From contig NC_132899.1 of NCBI RefSeq assembly GCF_030463535.1, forward strand, positions 20,075,990-20,139,989: DNA of 64,000 bases, in the 5' to 3' direction. The position numbers were made by a program, and so were the translations under genes. Shown here one piece after another: positions 1 through 12,021 of this stretch (position 1 is the stretch's first letter; every line of letters starts with the position of its first letter). The DNA is from Salminus brasiliensis (taxonomy: Eukaryota > Chordata > Actinopteri > Characiformes > Bryconidae). The notes beneath the pieces were generated by a model that saw only the letters and a list, made by a program, of their open reading frames with translations, ran no database searches and was not told the DNA's origin.

Positions 1-27
1 ACATATCTATGTATATATCTATATATC

Positions 28-58
<31 letters not shown>
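1..58. repeat. AT-rich simple repeat at window edge
   Basis: The window opens with alternating TA/TATC runs followed by a run of T. It is low-complexity sequence upstream of josd1, and a further AT-rich stretch runs to about 115. No coding potential is apparent. Confidence 0.8.
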
Positions 59-59
<1 letters not shown>

Positions 60-189
60 GGGACATTGTCTGTATTTATATAATATATATGTATATTAAA
101 TATATATATATTTAAAAGTGAGGCACAAAAATCCCGCTCAGTCTGAAGCTGGTGCTGGGGGGAGATGGGGAGGGGCTACCATACACACA

Positions 190-255
190 TTGTTCATGAC
201 GTAATTCGACAAGGCAGCAAAAAGCAGATGACGTCGTGCGCATGCTCATGTTGAA
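190..255. promoter_or_regulatory. Candidate josd1 promoter elements (CRE half-sites and an NRF1-like site)
   Basis: Two TGACGT cores (about 197 and 230) are followed at once by TGCGCATGC, which resembles the NRF1 consensus. Such sites are typical of CpG-type housekeeping promoters. They lie about 1.1 kb upstream of the josd1 coding start, and human JOSD1 has a non-coding first exon, so a promoter here is plausible. No TATA box or transcription start could be assigned. The assignment is inference from motifs only. Confidence 0.3.
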
Positions 256-1326
256 ACAGGGAGCTATAAGGAAAAGTGCGAGAAACAAAGGAATAAACAA
301 GCCGAGGAAGAGAGGTAAAAACAGCAGGTCTGCAACTGGGGAACAGCTCAAAGTCCACAGAATCGTGTAAGGTCCGGGGTTTGCGGGGAGAAGGCTTAAT
401 TCCGTGTTTCCTGTTTGCTGCTTTTTGGAGTAAATAAAGCCAAACGGCAGCGCGTAGCTGGAGTCAACTGACAACAGTATTATAGAGAGCGGTGGTTTAG
501 ACTGCTGTGCTGGATAAAGTGCCCTGTAGCTCCTCTCACTAATACCTAAAGTGATTCAAAGAAGTCTCTGATAAACGCTCTGTGATGCGTTTGCTTCTGG
601 TTTCCTACCGTGTCCACAGACCCAGTGTGTACCCAGACAGCAGGAAGTTTTGGGCCACTGTGTTGACAGCTGTGTAATTAAGCTGAGGAGACAATTAATG
701 CTCATTAGTGCATTCCCCTTCATTACAGTATCTCTGATCTTCAGCAAAGCAAGCAGTATTCACTGTGGATTTCCTTGCATTATGATGTGAAGTGTCCCAT
801 TTGAACCCTTACTAAATCCAAGTGTTCATCTCTATTTCCTTCTCCTTCAAGACTGTGCAAGGTGATTCCTACACGACTGCAGTGTCTTTCCTACCCACAC
901 AGAAGCTGAGGAGATTCCCACCGTCACCTGGATGTGTTACGCTGGGTATCTCGCTCTGTCTGATCTGAATCATCATCATGGAAAGAACTGCTTTGTGCTA
1001 GTGACGACTTTGGTCTTCAGCAGATCTACCCGAGCAATCCATATGGAGAACCTAGAAAAGGGATACGAGTGCTGATCTGAAGAACCCTCCGCTCCTCAAC
1101 CATTGGCTGAAATTTCCCTTATTTTCACCCATACACTCTCAATAGATACTTTGAGGTGGCTTCCCATCTCTCACTATAGCTACCTTCCCCTCCCCTTGCC
1201 ACACGCTTGAAGCAACTGGGTGGCTGCTGTGGAGATGACCGTGGTGTTGTAGGAGCAGCAGGGATGGGGAGTACTCCATGTTCTGGTAAGGGGAGGGGGG
1301 TAGGAGGTTTTCAGGAGCTGGGCTGT
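256..1326 (+). other. josd1 5' region (untranslated exon(s) and/or 5' intron)
   Basis: No convincing coding exon is visible here. A possible 3' splice site (TTTTCAG) ends at 1314, just before the conserved start of the protein, so the coding exon may begin at 1315 with an untranslated exon upstream. The reading frame of exon 1 is open back to a stop at 1177, but that extension shows no similarity to the JOSD1 protein. Confidence 0.4.
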
Positions 1327-2503
1327 ATGCCATGGAAGGTGAGCAAGCAGAAAGGTGAGGCTGCTGGAGGTGGAGGTGGAAGTGGCCCCGAGGCGGATGA
1401 AGGGCCGAATGCCAGAATAACTCCTCCGGCTTCGCGGCCCCCTGTCATCTACCATGAGAAGCAGCGCCGAGAGTTGTGTGCTCTTCACGCACTAAATAAT
1501 GTCTTCCAGGATGGTGCTGCCTTCAGCAGAGATGCACTTCAAGATATCTACCAGAGGTCAGTGATTCATGGTCATACTGTTTGTTTTTTAAGAAAATAAG
1601 GATGAGCTGAGCCTTGTTTAGAGCGGGCAGCTTACTGCTGATGTATGTGCAGAACTGTGAAAATGTCTGGGCACGTGGTCCTGAAAGTGAGAAGGGCAGT
1701 CTGCAGTTTTATTTTGTCTTAAGCCAATGTAGAATTTTCACATGAGCCAAAAGAATATGGGCTATGTAAGACTAAAGGAACCTTAAATGTACATACAATG
1801 ACGTTATTGTATGTAAATCTGTATGTAAAATATGTATACCTTTATTGCATAGGTTGGCTTTAGTGAGAAGACTGACTCACTATACGCCAAAATGTATTCT
1901 CTGGATTCTAGCAAATAATGACAGGAATCTAGTTTAAAACGTGCTCTGATTTTACTCAGTGCAAGAGCGAGGATAACAGTCTTCAGGAAAATGAAGAGTG
2001 AGTCTGAATCTGTGGAGGCTATAGAATAATTTTCTCACAGGAAGTGGTTCCTGGCTGCAAAGCGTTTGAAAATGTCTGTCTCAGGCATCTGAGAAAGTTC
2101 TGTGTGAAACTACATCTGCTAGTTATTTGGACAGGCAGCATTTCTTTAAAAATATAGACAGATTATATGAAGATATATTAATAAAGAATACACTGTGATT
2201 GTTGTCTCAACATGGCCATCCAGTATTTACAGTCTGCATCCAGTACCTAGTTTATGTATGTATCAGTTCTTCATTACAGTGAATCAGGTGAGCTGCTGGT
2301 GAACCAAAAAAATCCATACAGTGGCTTTTCACAGAGAAGTCTGTTGTTCTAACTGTTAAGCAACATATTCAGACTACTGACTACTATATGCATGGTCATA
2401 GTAAGGTTTATAGTAATGTTCTTTGTATACGTAGATATACACGGCCTGCTGAGATTAGCCGTTCTGAACACTGTTCTGACTGCCTATGACATTTGCAAAG
2501 TAT

Positions 2504-2580
<77 letters not shown>

Positions 2581-5500
2581 CATTAAAGATCAATCAGTGA
2601 ATCTTAGGCTGGACAATGTAATTTAAATCACAAGTATTTCTAGAAAACTGATCAACTGCATGTTTCACCACAAAGGGAGGGACAATCCATTGTAATCAGC
2701 TTTATAAAGTAGGATTACTTTATTAACCACTGGTTCTTTATCTCCATTCCAACCAGTCAGATGTCAAAAATTTAGAAATTTCTACAAATATTATCTTCAC
2801 ATATTTTGTGCATCTAAAGCATGTTTACTGCACCTGCGGCCAGCTGAACTAGACTGTCACCAATACAGATTAAACATGCAAACGCAGTAACTCCCATTAT
2901 TTCTCCTCAACATTTGCATCCTAGCCATGATTGTGCTGTGTTGGAGTAAATGTGTTTCTTCTTTATTCACAGACTCTCCCCCAGCACTTTGGTAACGCCT
3001 CACAAGAAGAGCATGCTGGGTAACGGCAACTATGATGTCAACGTCATCATGGCTGCGTTGCAGACCCGTGGGTTTGAAGCAGTCTGGTGGGACAAAAGAA
3101 GGTATTTCCTTCTGTCGGGACTGAGTTCTAATCTTTGGAGTTTCTGTCTGCTTCTGGACGTCACAACTCAAATGTGTTGTTGGTTCGCAGGGATGTTTGC
3201 AGCATTGCACTGCCAAACGTGACTGGCTTCATTTTGAACGTGCCATCCAATCTGCGCTGGGGTCCTCTGCGTCTGCCACTCAAGCGGCAGCACTGGATAG
3301 GAGTGAAGGAGGTGGGCGGAGTTTACTACAACTTGGACTCAAAACTGCGGAGTCCTCATGCCATCGGAACAGCTGATGAACTCAGGTATTTAAAAAGTTA
3401 TTGGAAAAATTAAGATGTAATCTAAAAGCTCGTTAATGCTTGTTACATATGAAGCTTTTATGGATACGGACAGAATGGAGTAGTACCGCTGGAAATTGTG
3501 GGGGCAGCATAGCCAATAGTTCAAGCGAAACGCGACCACAGAACGTTTACACCATCGCCGTGATTGTTGTTGTCAGAAACTTTTGACCTAGAACTGCCCT
3601 CTAGTCGATGTATTGCTCAACATCCATGCCGGCGTAAAGGACGCATTGCTGGGTGGGGGCGATTATATTGTTTAAAACAGTTTTATTTTTTTTGTATGGA
3701 AAGGGAGTATAAATGTGCCTTAGTGGTATTGGTTTGAGTACCTTGTGGGGAAACTCACAGCAAAGCTCTCAGAGCTTGCTTTCATATTCAGTGTGCTAGT
3801 TTACTAGAATTAGAAACACACTTTATCGCCACTGCACAGCAGTACAACAGATTTCAACTTCCACATTTAACCCATTTGTGTCAGTGAACACATTCCCACT
3901 CACACACTAGTGAATTGGGGAAGTGAGAACACTCACTCGAAGCGGTGGCCAGCCACCTCGGAGTCTGGGTAACTTGTTTAGGGAGAAGAAAGCACTTTTC
4001 CTTTGCTCCCTACACTTCCTGACAGTTTGGGGGATTGAACCAACGACCTCCCAGTCTCAAGCCGACCTCCACTTTTAGGCCGACTACCTGGGTTAAAATC
4101 CAGGGTTGACTACGACCAACGGCATAATGCTCTGTAAGTTAGAGGGGGTGTAAAGTTCCCGGGAATCAAGAGCATTTGGGAATTAATTGCTGGTATTATT
4201 CAAGTAAATATGACTAATTACGTCTCTCAAATTCTTATAGACTTATCACCACGTAGAACAAGCCGTCATTTTATTCACTATGTTAAGCCTGTAACAATCA
4301 GTAGCAACTGGAAAATGCAAGAAACCAACAACTAACCTGTCTGTACTTTATTGAAAATAAGAGTCAACATTGTTAAAAAGGCATGTCACTCTCCCTGACT
4401 TTGCTCTAAACACACAGCCAGTTACATTTGATCAAACTAATGAACTGCTGCTGCTGCTTCTTGAAGCTCCCAAAACGATCACTAAAAGCAGTTCAGAGCT
4501 GTTTCTGAAAGTTTGGTGTGTTTAGGTGAGGCTGTGGTTAGTTTCTAGTTCCACATTAGGATCTGTATTCACCTCTTTCATATTTGCATGGTAAGATGCT
4601 TCCATTGCTGCTCATATTGCATTGCTCAGAGCCAGCTGATGCAGGTAACATATGTCTGCGCAAATAACACGTACAGACATGGAGACTCTGTATAGAGGAA
4701 ATGTTTTAAACACATCGTACATAATTAAAACTGTTCTCTACCAATCCTTAAGTCTATAAATATAACATTATGGCAAGACTTTTTAAGCATCTGTACAGTA
4801 CAAAATCAGCTTTATTCATACTTCCACTCCAGGTCAGAACACTCTTACTGCACTATGCAAGTTTGGTGGAGTGTGCTTGAGAGTGTGCCTTTTGCAAGAA
4901 CTGCTTAACCTGAGTCATACTTGTGCAGAATCCTGTAATGTTACTCTAGCACTTCAGTCCACATGCTTCTTTAATTTCAGATAACGGTTCTGTATCTCCC
5001 AGCTTGTCCAGTAATGTGTGTTATGTGTAGAGCTCCAATTATGTATTTATGACAGTGGTGCCAAAGTGAATTACACTCCGACACTGCGGGGGGAAAGGGC
5101 TGTAGCAAAAAATACCAGATTTCACATAATGCTGCTTTAAGGTGTAGTGTCACTCTACTACTTGCTGTGTTACCAGAACATTGATTACTGGTATTAAAGC
5201 ATATGATGTTAAAGCAACACTATGTAGCATTTCTTTAAACGAACAGCTTCAAAATCATACTGAAGTCATATTTATGTTAAATTCTTACTCTGCCGCCGCC
5301 GTCTACACGCTTCTGTCACTTTCAGTGACTGTTCTGTATCCCTCAGCTCGTCCAGAAAATTGTGTCCTTTAGGGGTGGCTCAAAGCGCAAATTATACTTC
5401 CTAACTGTAAGTGGAGCCCAGGAGCAAGAAATGCCATTTTTCCATAGTGTTGCTTTAAATGTTTGTATTGACCACATTAATCACATTTCACTTCAGTGTC

Positions 5501-5650
5501 AGTTCTCCATGTGTAGCCCATGTTCTTTTGTATTGATGATGTTCCAGGAAGTTCTTGCGTCACCAGCTTCGAGGGAAGAACTGTGAACTCCTGTTGGTTG
5601 TGCCCGAGGAGGTGGAAGCCCACCAGACATGGAGGTCTGACAACATTTGA
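1327..5650 (+). CDS. josd1: Josephin-domain deubiquitinase JOSD1 (4 coding exons)
   Basis: Coding exons are 1327-1556, 2973-3101, 3191-3385 and 5548-5650, all with GT-AG borders and compatible phases, giving about 218 aa (human about 202). JOSD1 is a cysteine protease of the Josephin family that removes ubiquitin and acts at membranes. Exon 1 carries the catalytic-cysteine motif [16 protein letters not shown]. Exon 2 carries [20 protein letters not shown] and exon 3 the catalytic-histidine motif [14 protein letters not shown] followed by YYNLDSK. Exon 4 ends in [17 protein letters not shown]. The start is uncertain: the human initiator aligns with a CTG at 1318, so the first usable ATG is either 1327 (giving MPWKVSK) or an in-frame ATG at 1264 that would add 21 residues. 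A glycine-rich stretch after the start is less conserved. JOSD2 is less likely, because the amino-terminal extension and carboxyl tail fit JOSD1. Confidence 0.93.
2504..2579. repeat. (GT)n(TA)n compound microsatellite in josd1 intron 1
   Basis: An alternating TG run is followed directly by a TA run of about 45 bp. The open frames across it are artefacts of the repeat. The rest of intron 1 (1557-2972) shows no recognisable feature. Confidence 0.9.
3790..4085 (-). repeat. tRNA-derived SINE in josd1 intron 3
   Basis: Read on the minus strand, the segment has a tRNA-like head with a B-box-like GGTTCAATCCC near 4035, followed by a body rich in short phrases that recur in fish SINEs. I recognise the type but cannot name the family. 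Boundaries are approximate and no target-site duplication was established. Confidence 0.5.
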
Positions 5651-5790
5651 ATCTGTCTGATCGCTTTTTTGGATTCTTCAGCTCGTGCTAAGGAGGGAAT
5701 GTAAGGTTCAATCAGGGAACCATATAAGAGCAAATGGAGCTGCACCCAAGCAGTCATGAAAGCACACACAAAGCCAGACTTTTTGTTTAC

Positions 5791-5792
<2 letters not shown>

Positions 5793-5868
<76 letters not shown>

Positions 5869-5873
5869 GTACA

Positions 5874-5902
<29 letters not shown>
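5793..5902. repeat. (CA)n followed by (CATA)n microsatellite
   Basis: About 72 bp of alternating AC is followed by about nine CATA units. Several long open frames run through it on both strands (TH, YT or CV repeats). They are artefacts of a two-base repeat having no stop codons. Confidence 0.95.
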
Positions 5903-5905
<3 letters not shown>

Positions 5906-6699
5906 CAGATACACACCCACTCACTAACTCGCAAAGAAACACAAAATGCTGGACTAAAATGGCTAAGGACATCAACACACAGGGATCTCACGTTGTAACA
6001 CTACTCTGTCCTATGAGAACTTCGTTGAGTCGTTTGGGATTCTGATGCATTTTTTGTTTTCTATGTAAACAGTTCATTTTGTTTCATACTGTTTCCAGTC
6101 TCAAGAAGAGATGTAAGAAACGATCAGTAATGCATTCTCTGTGTACATCACCAGTCCACAGTCACCTCTTTTATTATTCTCCATGTGACTCTCCTTGTGT
6201 CCATGTGATAGCATAAAATCCTTTGCCATGCACCGCAACTTCTTGTGTCCCAGTGGAAGGTGTTTGTGTGGCCAGCAAGGTCCTGGTAAATGATGTAGAA
6301 AAGGAACCTGAAGCACCCTTGCCTGCTAATGTAGGCAGTGAGGAATAAGAAGTACCTAAACCAGTACAGCATGGCACAATAGTAACTGGATGTTTTAGGC
6401 TATATGTCTCCCATAAAATACTCCAGAGTAAAGTGGTCACCTTTGGTCTTATGTTAAACCCATCGTACATGATGGATACGATGCTTCTCTTCTACAGTTA
6501 CAGCTGATGGTTCTCGCCTTATGAAGATTATTCAGTGTAGACAGAGAAAGATGTGTCCTCATGTCCAACTGCCAAAAAGTCTGTACTGTATTTTGAAATG
6601 GTTCTGAGAACCTTTTGATTACGAGGGCCGTTTCATTTAGAAGCTGGAAAGAAACATGAAAGTTGGAACTTTATGAATGAGATTAGTGATGATGTTAAA

Positions 6700-7125
6700 G
6701 AGGCCTTTTGTACCACTATGGCCCGGGGCTCTCTAGTTCGAATCCCGAGCCATGCCACTGCATGCCATCAGCAGCCGGAGTCCGAGGGAGAACAATTGGC
6801 TGAGCTCTCTCTGAGTGAGTAGATGGCTCCCTATCTCCCCTTATCGCTTTTTTAAACGATGTTGGCCGGCACAGGTGTCTGTTAGCGAGTATGGTGGAGC
6901 TGGGTACCTGGTGTTTTCCTCAGATGATGCTGCGTTGAGAGCAGTTCGAAAAGAGGTGGTGGCTGGTCTCGCATGAATCGGAGGAGACATGTTAAATACT
7001 TACCCTCCTAATGTCGGGAGCATTGCTAGTGCTAGGGGAAGCTAAGGACTGGTGGGTTAATCGGCAGTACCAAATTGGGAGAAAAAGGGAAGAATTCGAC
7101 AAACAATTAAAAACAAAAAAAAAAA
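6700..7125 (+). repeat. tRNA-derived SINE, full-length copy
   Basis: The segment has a B-box-like GTTCGAATCCC (about 6737), a long body, and the phrase CAAATTGGGAGAAAAAGG before an A-rich tail ending near 7125. Related fragments occur at about 62838-63060 (same strand) and 45990-46115 (opposite strand). This supports a dispersed family. Exact borders are approximate. Confidence 0.6.
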
Positions 7126-7909
7126 AAGGAAAAGAAAAAGAGTGAGGTACATGAAATATGTCTCTTGACAGGTCCTTCATTTAATGCTGGATGGTAAAGC
7201 CAACTTTACAACATTTCTTATATTTAGGTCAAGCAATCTGTATATACTGTTCATTGAGGGAGCAGATAGTAATGTTACTCAAAGGGAAAGGCCCTTTGAG
7301 TACGCCTCAGGTTTTCTTGCATCACTCGCATTTGATTCAGTTCACTGCTGGATGTGAAAACGAGATGACTCTTCTGTTGTTGAACAGCCCAGACTAAACG
7401 CCCAGTTACATTAATGAGAACCGTAATCTTGATGTTAAAAAAGGAACATTCCACATTTACACACAGGGTGTTTTTGTAAAACTGTAGAAGTGTTTTGATT
7501 TCTTTGCCATGACAATCTCAAACCCCCCCTCCTCCCTCCCCTATCCCACGTTCCTTTTCAGGGGAGGTACAGTCCTGACGTGCTCACGCCATTGTCCGTT
7601 TCCCATGCAAATGCTTGTAATGGCACTTTATGTATTATCCAAGATGTGCTGTGACATCATTAAAATGTCTTTATATGTACAAAGACTGGTGCTGCTCTGT
7701 CTGTTCACATCGTAGTCAGCAAGGAATGGGTCAGTCAGCAGGGACATCTGAACTGGCTTGACCTAGTAGTGCGTGTATGTTTCCGGGCAGAAAGTTCCAA
7801 CGACCTACGAAGTCAGGAGCAACAACATACATTTTTACTCAAGCTACATGTGTATTACCATTTCTCTAAGATGGCGAAAATTAAACTCAGAATAAGAAGA
7901 GCTTTATTG

Positions 7910-8415
7910 CATATGATCAGCCATAACATTTAAACCATAAACAGGTGAAGAACACTACTTATCTGGTTACAAAACATCTGCCAAGGGGTGGATAGATAAG
8001 GCAGCTAATGAATAATTGGTCCTTGAAGGTGATGTGTTGGAAAATGTACATTTTTAAGGATCTGAGCCATGTGGACAAGGGCTAAATTGTGAAGGCTAGA
8101 TGATTGGGTCAGAATATCTCCAAAACATCAGGCAGGTCTTCTGTGGTGTTCCCAGTGTGCAGTTCCTATCAAAAGTGCTTCAAGGACTGACAGCCGGTGA
8201 ACTGGCAACAGGGTCATTGGCATCTAAGGCTCACTGATGTGCTCTATGGAGGCCCCACCTCACAACTTAAATGACTTAAAGGACTTGTGTCTTAGAGCCA
8301 GAGACCGCAGGATGTCTTCAGAGGTCTTGTGGAGTCCATGCTCGACTGGTCAGAGCAGTTTTGGCAGAACCTATGCAATATCATATCATACCTGTCACAT
8401 AAAACCTTGGCATGT
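7910..8415 (+). mobile_element. Internally deleted Tc1-like transposon
   Basis: The left part contains the phrase ATGATCAGCCATAACATTT (terminal repeat type) and degenerate sequence corresponding to the amino-terminal helix-turn-helix of a Tc1-like transposase. At about 8240 the sequence jumps to the 3' end of such an element (GGAGTCCATGCTCGACTGGTCAGAGC). The catalytic middle is missing, so the copy is non-autonomous. A second, differently deleted copy of what looks like the same family lies at 41640-42070. Confidence 0.55.
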
Positions 8416-8524
8416 TTTTACTTTAGACATAGTTTGAATCTGGCACTTCTTTAGATGTTGTCAAAATTTTCTGATGAATGAACCAATAGAAATGCTTTTT
8501 CCTTTACCTACATTCATATAAATA

Positions 8525-8930
8525 TATACACTCTATGTCCAAATGTTTGTGGACACCCCTTCCAAGGAATGCATTTAGCTACTTTCAGTTGCAACCATTG
8601 CTGACACATGTGTGCAAATGCACACACAGCTTGTCTAGTCCCTGTGGAAAAGTGCTGCCAATAATACAGGACTCTCTAATGCAGATAAACGTGAACCTGC
8701 ACTTAAATTATTGAGCTCCATCCAATACTTTTGGGATGAGGTGGGGTGGTAATCATTCAACATCCAATCAAATCAAATCCTCATAGCAATGCTCCAAAAT
8801 GAAGTGGAAAGCCTTTCCTGTGCAGTAGAGACAGTTCCTCCAACAAAAACAGGAAGAACTCTTTTACTACCATTAAATGAACATTAAATGAACAGGGGTC
8901 CCAATACTTTTGTCGATAAATTACAGATGT
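8525..8930. mobile_element. Non-autonomous DNA element (MITE-like), copy 1
   Basis: It is bounded by CTATGTCCAAATGTTTGTGG at the left and GGGGTCCCAATACTTTTGTC at the right. The same two ends, inverted, bound the copy at 41012-41490, and internal stretches also match in reverse complement. It has no coding capacity. The family name is not established. Confidence 0.55.
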
Positions 8931-8934
8931 CTAT

Positions 8935-9128
8935 ATACAGACAGACAGACAGATAAATAGAGAGCTGTGTGTAGACAGCCAGGTAGATAGATGGACAGAC
9001 GGACTAACAGACAGATAATTAGACAGCTATAGATAGATATATATAGATATATAGATAGACAGGCAGATGATTAGAGAGCTGTAGACAGAAAGATATATAG
9101 ATAATTAGAGAGCTGTTGACAGACAGAC

Positions 9129-9171
<43 letters not shown>

Positions 9172-9377
9172 TAATTAGAGAGCTACAGACAGACAGACAG
9201 ACAAGAAGATAGATATATAGATAATTAGAGAGCTGTAGACAGACAGACACAGAGACAGACAGATATACAGATAATTAGAGAGCTGTAGACAGATAGATAT
9301 ATATAGATAATTAGAGAGCAACAGACAGGAAGATAGATAAATAGATAATTAGAGAGCTACAGACAGACAGACAGCTC

Positions 9378-9409
<32 letters not shown>

Positions 9410-9466
9410 TAATTAGAGAGCTACAGACAGACAGCTATATATATATATAATTAGATATTATATATA

Positions 9467-9512
<46 letters not shown>

Positions 9513-9652
9513 GATTATATATATAATTATATAATTAGAGAGCTGTAGACAGACAGACAGGAAGATTGATATATAGATCATTAGAGAGCTACAGACAGAC
9601 AGACAGGCAGATAGATATATAGATAATTAGAGAGCTGTAGACAGACAGACAG

Positions 9653-9702
<50 letters not shown>

Positions 9703-10096
9703 TTAGAGAGCTACAGACAGACAGACAGACAAGAAGATAGATATATAGATAATTAGAGAGCTGTAGACAGACAGACAGAGACAGACAGATATACAGATAA
9801 TTAGAGAGCTACAGACAGGCAGGAAGATGGATATATAGATAATTAGAGAGCTGTAGACAGATAGACAGATATATAGATAATTAGAGAGCTGTAGACAGAT
9901 AGACAGATATATAGATAATTAGAGAGCTGTAGACAGATAGACATATATAGATAATTAGAGAGCAACAGACAGGCAGGAAGATGGATATATAGATAATTAG
10001 AGAGCTGTAGACAGATAGATATATATAGATAATTAGAGAGCAACAGACAGGAAGATAGATAAATAGATAATTAGAGAGCTACAGACAGACAGACAG

Positions 10097-10133
<37 letters not shown>

Positions 10134-10192
10134 TAATTAGAGAGCTACAGACAGACAGCTATATATATATATATAATTAGATATTAGATATA

Positions 10193-10250
<58 letters not shown>

Positions 10251-10390
10251 GATTATATATATAATTATATAATTAGAGAGCTGTAGACAGACAGACAGGA
10301 AGATTGATATATAGATCATTAGAGAGCTACAGACAGACAGACAGGCAGATAGATATATAGATAATTAGAGAGCTGTAGACAGACAGACAG

Positions 10391-10449
<59 letters not shown>

Positions 10450-10936
10450 TAATTAGAGAGCTGTAGACAGACAGACAGACAAGAAGATAGATATATAGAT
10501 AATTAGAGAGCTGTAGACAGACAGACACAGAGACAGACAGATATACAGATAATTAGAGAGCTACAGACAGGCAGGAAGATGGATATATAGATAATTAGAG
10601 AGCTGTAGACAGATAGACAGATATATAGATAATTAGAGAGCTGTAGACAGATAGACAGATATATAGATAATTAGAGAGCTGTAGACAGATAGACATATAT
10701 AGATAATTAGAGAGCAACAGACAGGCAGGAAGATGGATATATAGATAATTAGAGAGCTGTAGACAGATAGATATATATAGATAATTAGAGAGCAACAGAC
10801 AGGAAGATAGATAAATAGATAATTAGAGAGCTACAGACAGACAGACAGCTCTATATATATATATATATATACATATATAATTAGAGAGCTACAGACAGAC
10901 AGCTATATATATATATATAATTAGATATTAGATATA

Positions 10937-11022
<86 letters not shown>

Positions 11023-11398
11023 GATTATATATATTTGCATTTGCATTTTGCATTTATGGCATTTAGCTGACGCTCTTATCCAGAGCGACTTACAAGGTAA
11101 CTCGTATTACAGAGGGGGGCCAATGTAGTGTTAGGAGTCTTGCCCAAGGACTCTTATTGGTGTAGCGCAGCGCAGTCACCCAGCCCAGGAATCGAACCCC
11201 AGTCTCCCACATGGTGTGGTAGCTCAGTGGCAGGTAGTGGTGTTATCTGTTGCGCCACACCATTATATATAATTATATAATTAGAGAGCTGTAGACAGAC
11301 AGACAGGAAGATAGATATATAGATAATTAGAGAGCTACAGACAGACAGACAGGCAGATAGATATATAGATAATTAGAGAGCTGTAGACAGACAGACAG

Positions 11399-11449
<51 letters not shown>

Positions 11450-11520
11450 TAATTAGAGAGCTGTAGACAGACAGACAGGAATATTGATATATAGATAATT
11501 AGAGAGCTGTAGAAAGATAA
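8935..11520. repeat. Higher-order tandem (minisatellite) array
   Basis: Roughly 50-bp units built on GATAATTAGAGAGCTGTAGA, then (CAGA)n, then GATATATAGA, alternate with long TA runs. A larger unit of about 752 bp is repeated: a 201-bp segment at 9843-10043 recurs unchanged at 10595-10795. A third, partial unit runs to about 11520 and is interrupted by a SINE (11035-11261). The open frames rich in LSNYLYI are repeat artefacts. The array fills most of the josd1-cbx7 gap. Confidence 0.9.
11035..11261 (-). repeat. tRNA-derived SINE inserted in the tandem array
   Basis: On the minus strand it begins with a tRNA-like head (GTGGCGCAACAGATAACACC) carrying a B-box GGGGTTCGATTCC. It ends with the widespread fish 3' tail GGATAAGAGCGTCAGCTAAATG and a short ATGCAAA-type repeat. 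It is flanked by copies of ATTATATAT (11024-11034 and 11262-11270), which look like a target-site duplication. The equivalent positions in the two preceding array units (about 9510 and 10250) lack the insert. Confidence 0.75.
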
Positions 11521-11727
11521 ACTTATAAAATTAAGAATTTATGTTGTAGAAGGTTTTTAATAGATAATAAATAAATCTAATAATTAAAATACTTGGCGAA
11601 TAGTGACAATATTTAAATCCACATTTTGCCTCAAAAAATATCCAAAATCTTAATATGTGAAGTGATTCCACACTTAAACGGTGGACTATGACCACACGTC
11701 CTGACACTGTATGAAAAAACAAACCTG

Positions 11728-11774
<47 letters not shown>

Positions 11775-12021
11775 TGCGGTGCAGTGCGCGCACTCAGCCG
11801 CGTGGTGGCGCAGCGCGCGCTGCAGATGTGTCGCAGATTTTAAAAGTCACTGTACTCATAAGATCTAGCAGGAGGAAATGGAGGGAGGAAAAAAAGAGAA
11901 AAGCTCCTGAAACTGAAAACAAGCCTCTGCGAAGAGGAGCTGAGGAGAAGGAGGAGCAGCGGGAGGGGAATAGCGTCTTTCTGTCGAATCGTTCAGTTAC
12001 TTTAGACGAACAGAAGCTCCT

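Larger units (their letters stand above)
5651..7700 (+). other. josd1 3' untranslated region (approximate)
   Basis: This is non-coding sequence downstream of the josd1 stop. It contains a CA/CATA microsatellite (5793-5902) and a SINE (about 6700-7125). An ATTAAA near 7659 is a candidate polyadenylation signal. The true 3' end is unknown, and it may fall before the SINE. Confidence 0.35.

Noticed and set aside
112-474. 120-codon minus-strand frame upstream of josd1
   Set aside because: There is no recognisable protein family and no splice context. It overlaps the candidate promoter elements.
5734-6045. Open frames rich in TH/YT or CV
   Set aside because: They are produced by the CA/CATA microsatellite downstream of josd1.
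9843-10795. Two identical 66-codon frames rich in LSNYLYI
   Set aside because: They are duplicate copies of a minisatellite unit, not genes. Their value is only as evidence of tandem duplication.
8935-11520. A regular repeat-spacer appearance suggesting a CRISPR-like array
   Set aside because: Units are irregular, TA-rich and internally repetitive without unique spacers, and the genome is vertebrate.
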